This document shows, piece by piece, positions 62,580 through 64,000 of a DNA stretch of 64,000 bases; positions within the stretch are counted from its first letter, which is position 1, and each line of letters begins with the position of its first letter. The translations under genes and the position numbers were made by a program. The notes under the pieces were generated by a model that saw only the letters and a list, made by a program, of their open reading frames with translations, ran no database searches and was not told the DNA's origin. Source of the stretch: AP-15 sp963738185 (GTDB taxonomy: Bacteria > Pseudomonadota > Alphaproteobacteria > ATCC43930 > CGMCC-115725); NCBI GenBank assembly GCA_963738185.1, contig CAVTVA010000001.1, forward strand, positions 372,001-436,000, read 5' to 3'.

Positions 62580-64000
62580 ATGGTTGCGGTATCCACGAAG
62601 CCTTTGACGGTTGCTACCGAAGCGCTGGGGCCGATGACTGGCCGACGCTACATCGACAGCCTCAAGGACGGGCGCGAGGTGTGGATCGACGGCGAGCGGG
62701 TGGCTGACGTCACGACCCATCCGGCGTTCAAGGACATGGTCGGCGAGCTGGCTCGCATCTACGATCTGCAGAACAGCGCGCGATACCGCGACCAGATGAC
62801 CTGCCTCGAGCCCGAAAGCGGCGAACGGATCAGCGTCAGCTGGCTATTGCCGCGCTCGGCCGAGGATCTGAAGCGCAAGCGCCGCAACAGCGAATTGTGG
62901 AACGAGCTGAGCTGGGGCCAGCTCGGCCGCAGCCCGGACATCCTGGCGCCCTACATCATCTCCGCGCTGCATTTGAAGGACCAGTTCAGCGCCGTCAAGC
63001 ATCCGAAATGCGATTTCGGCGAGAATCTGGAGAATTATTACAGATACTGTAAACGCCACGACCTGTTCCTGACCCATGCCCTGGGCGATCCGCAGGTCGA
63101 TCGCAGCACCCAGCCGCAAAACGAGCAGCGCGCGGTGGCGGAGGACACCGAAGTGGCGCTTCACGTCGTCGAGGAGACTAAGGACGGCGTCGTCGTCACC
63201 GGCGGCAAGCAGCTCTCGACCGCAGCACCGCACAGCCACGAATGCTATGTCTCGCTGTCGGCGACCTTTGCGCGGCGCAACAATCCGAAATGCGTGCTGG
63301 CCTTTGCGATCCCGACCAACGCGCCCGGCCTCAAAATCCTGGCGCGCGAGCCGGTGTCGCGCTGGTTCGGCTCGTGGGGGCACCCGCTGCAAATGCTCGA
63401 CGAGCAGGATTGCATGCTGTTTTTCGAGCATGTGCTGGTGCCGTGGGACCGGCTCTTCATGCTCTACGACCCGACGCCGATGGTCCGAATCCTCGGCGCC
63501 GACGGTGTTGGCGTCGGCTTCAACTTTCTCGGCTGGTCCAATCTGTGCCGGGTCGAGGTGCGCATGCGCCTCTTGACCGCGGTCGCGACCATGGTCGCCG
63601 AGGCGATCGGCGTCATCGACTATCGCGAGGTGGCGGCCAAGCTCGGTGAGATGGCGACCTATTGCCAGATCTGGCGGCACGCGATGGAGGGCGTCGAGCA
63701 CGAAGCCGGCCCCACTCCCTCGGGGCAATGGACCCTCGGGCCGTCGCGCGCCTTGCACATCTGGTTCACCCAGGTCTCGGGCCGCATGGTCGAATTGCTG
63801 CGCGAGATCTGCGCCTCAGGCATCATCATGCAGCCGAGCGAGAACGACCTCGCGAGCTCCGATATCCGCCCTTATCTCGACCGCTACATGCGCGGCAAGG
63901 ATGTCGATGTCGAATACAAGTCGCGCCTGTTCCGCCTGGCGCACGACCTCGCCGCCTCGTCTTTCGGCCTGCGGCAGGAAATTTACGAATACTGGCACGG
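62580..64000 (+). CDS. 4-hydroxyphenylacetate 3-hydroxylase (HpaB) family flavin monooxygenase, 3' end outside window
   Basis: Open from ATG 62580 through the last base, 473 residues visible. Reduced-flavin-dependent enzymes of this family (HpaB, PvcC) hydroxylate phenols and need a separate flavin reductase. Recognisable parts are TGRRYIDSLKDGREVWIDGE and DVTTHPAFKD at the start, THALGDPQVDRS, a flavin-binding region near GVVVTGGKQLSTAAPHSHEC, and VLVPWDRLFMLYD with late helices SGIIMQPSENDL. GAGGGG lies 9 bases before the start, 16 bases after the hydrolase stop, so the two are cotranscribed. Confidence 0.93.
   Translation, partial: MVAVSTKPLTVATEALGPMTGRRYIDSLKDGREVWIDGERVADVTTHPAFKDMVGELARIYDLQNSARYRDQMTCLEPESGERISVSWLLPRSAEDLKRKRRNSELWNELSWGQLGRSPDILAPYIISALHLKDQFSAVKHPKCDFGENLENYYRYCKRHDLFLTHALGDPQVDRSTQPQNEQRAVAEDTEVALHVVEETKDGVVVTGGKQLSTAAPHSHECYVSLSATFARRNNPKCVLAFAIPTNAPGLKILAREPVSRWFGSWGHPLQMLDEQDCMLFFEHVLVPWDRLFMLYDPTPMVRILGADGVGVGFNFLGWSNLCRVEVRMRLLTAVATMVAEAIGVIDYREVAAKLGEMATYCQIWRHAMEGVEHEAGPTPSGQWTLGPSRALHIWFTQVSGRMVELLREICASGIIMQPSENDLASSDIRPYLDRYMRGKDVDVEYKSRLFRLAHDLAASSFGLRQEIYEYWH

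Overview
The window is a GC-rich (roughly two-thirds G+C by eye), gene-dense bacterial chromosome segment, almost certainly from an alphaproteobacterium. The pointers are the split ATP synthase operon carrying only the F1 genes (atpH-A-G-D-C), the cluster histone deacetylase-like / xseB / ispA / dxs / tlyA, a GapR (DUF2312) gene, DUF1244 and DUF423 proteins, a twin-transmembrane protein beside a PduO-type adenosyltransferase, and dispersed GC-rich palindromic repeats of the kind seen in Rhizobiales and Rhodospirillales. I cannot name the genus. I see no insertion sequence, prophage, CRISPR array, toxin-antitoxin pair or defence island.

Layout. 1-5.9 kb: the end of an EpsI (exosortase/EPS) gene, a tRNA-Ser(GCU), an ACT-domain/NUDIX gene pair, small lipoproteins, cobalamin adenosyltransferase, a VOC protein and gamma-glutamyltransferase. 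6-12.9 kb: an enolase-superfamily enzyme, an M81 metallopeptidase, a BrkB-type membrane protein and two secreted proteins (seven GloVer-type repeats; a double ABM-domain protein). 12.9-17.5 kb: a complete livKHMGF amino-acid ABC transporter operon. 17.6-22.4 kb: lytic transglycosylase, dapA, smpB and a Tat-exported SMP-30 protein. 22.4-27.6 kb: an MFS carrier, pyrB with an overlapping degenerate pyrC, and RidA. 27.6-34.1 kb: the F1-ATPase operon with a ferritin-like diiron gene behind it. 34.3-37.2 kb: a KpsS-like gene, a stand-alone receiver domain and tlyA. 37.3-42 kb: the isoprenoid genes dxs and ispA, xseB, a histone deacetylase-like hydrolase and DUF423. 42-46.7 kb: a glycosyltransferase and sugar epimerase pair (divergent), YajQ and an amidohydrolase. 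47.3-50.3 kb: cspA-infA, a DEAD-box helicase, a stand-alone AsnC sensor domain and a Rieske ferredoxin. 50.3-54.1 kb (minus strand): Fe-alcohol dehydrogenase, TusA, a PhyH-type dioxygenase, arsM and arsR. 54.2-64 kb (plus strand): DUF1244, gapR, dnaE, minCDE, then catabolic-looking genes (3-hydroxyisobutyrate dehydrogenase family, alpha/beta hydrolase, HpaB-type flavin monooxygenase running off the end).

Most of this is housekeeping. Three points deserve attention. First, five conserved genes, including the normally essential atpA and dxs, carry single-base indels as sequenced (six in all), which points to uncorrected sequencing errors rather than gene decay. Second, the dihydroorotase-like protein overlapping pyrB has lost its HxH metal motif, so it is probably the structural PyrC'/PyrX partner of aspartate transcarbamoylase. 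Third, hairpin-forming dispersed repeats sit in two spacers inside the F1-ATPase operon and just behind atpC, and other repeats supply the C-terminal codons of PyrB and of a glycosyltransferase. No clear undescribed multi-gene system was found; the best unknowns are the ferritin-like protein downstream of atpC, the ACT/NUDIX pair and two lower-GC orphan genes.
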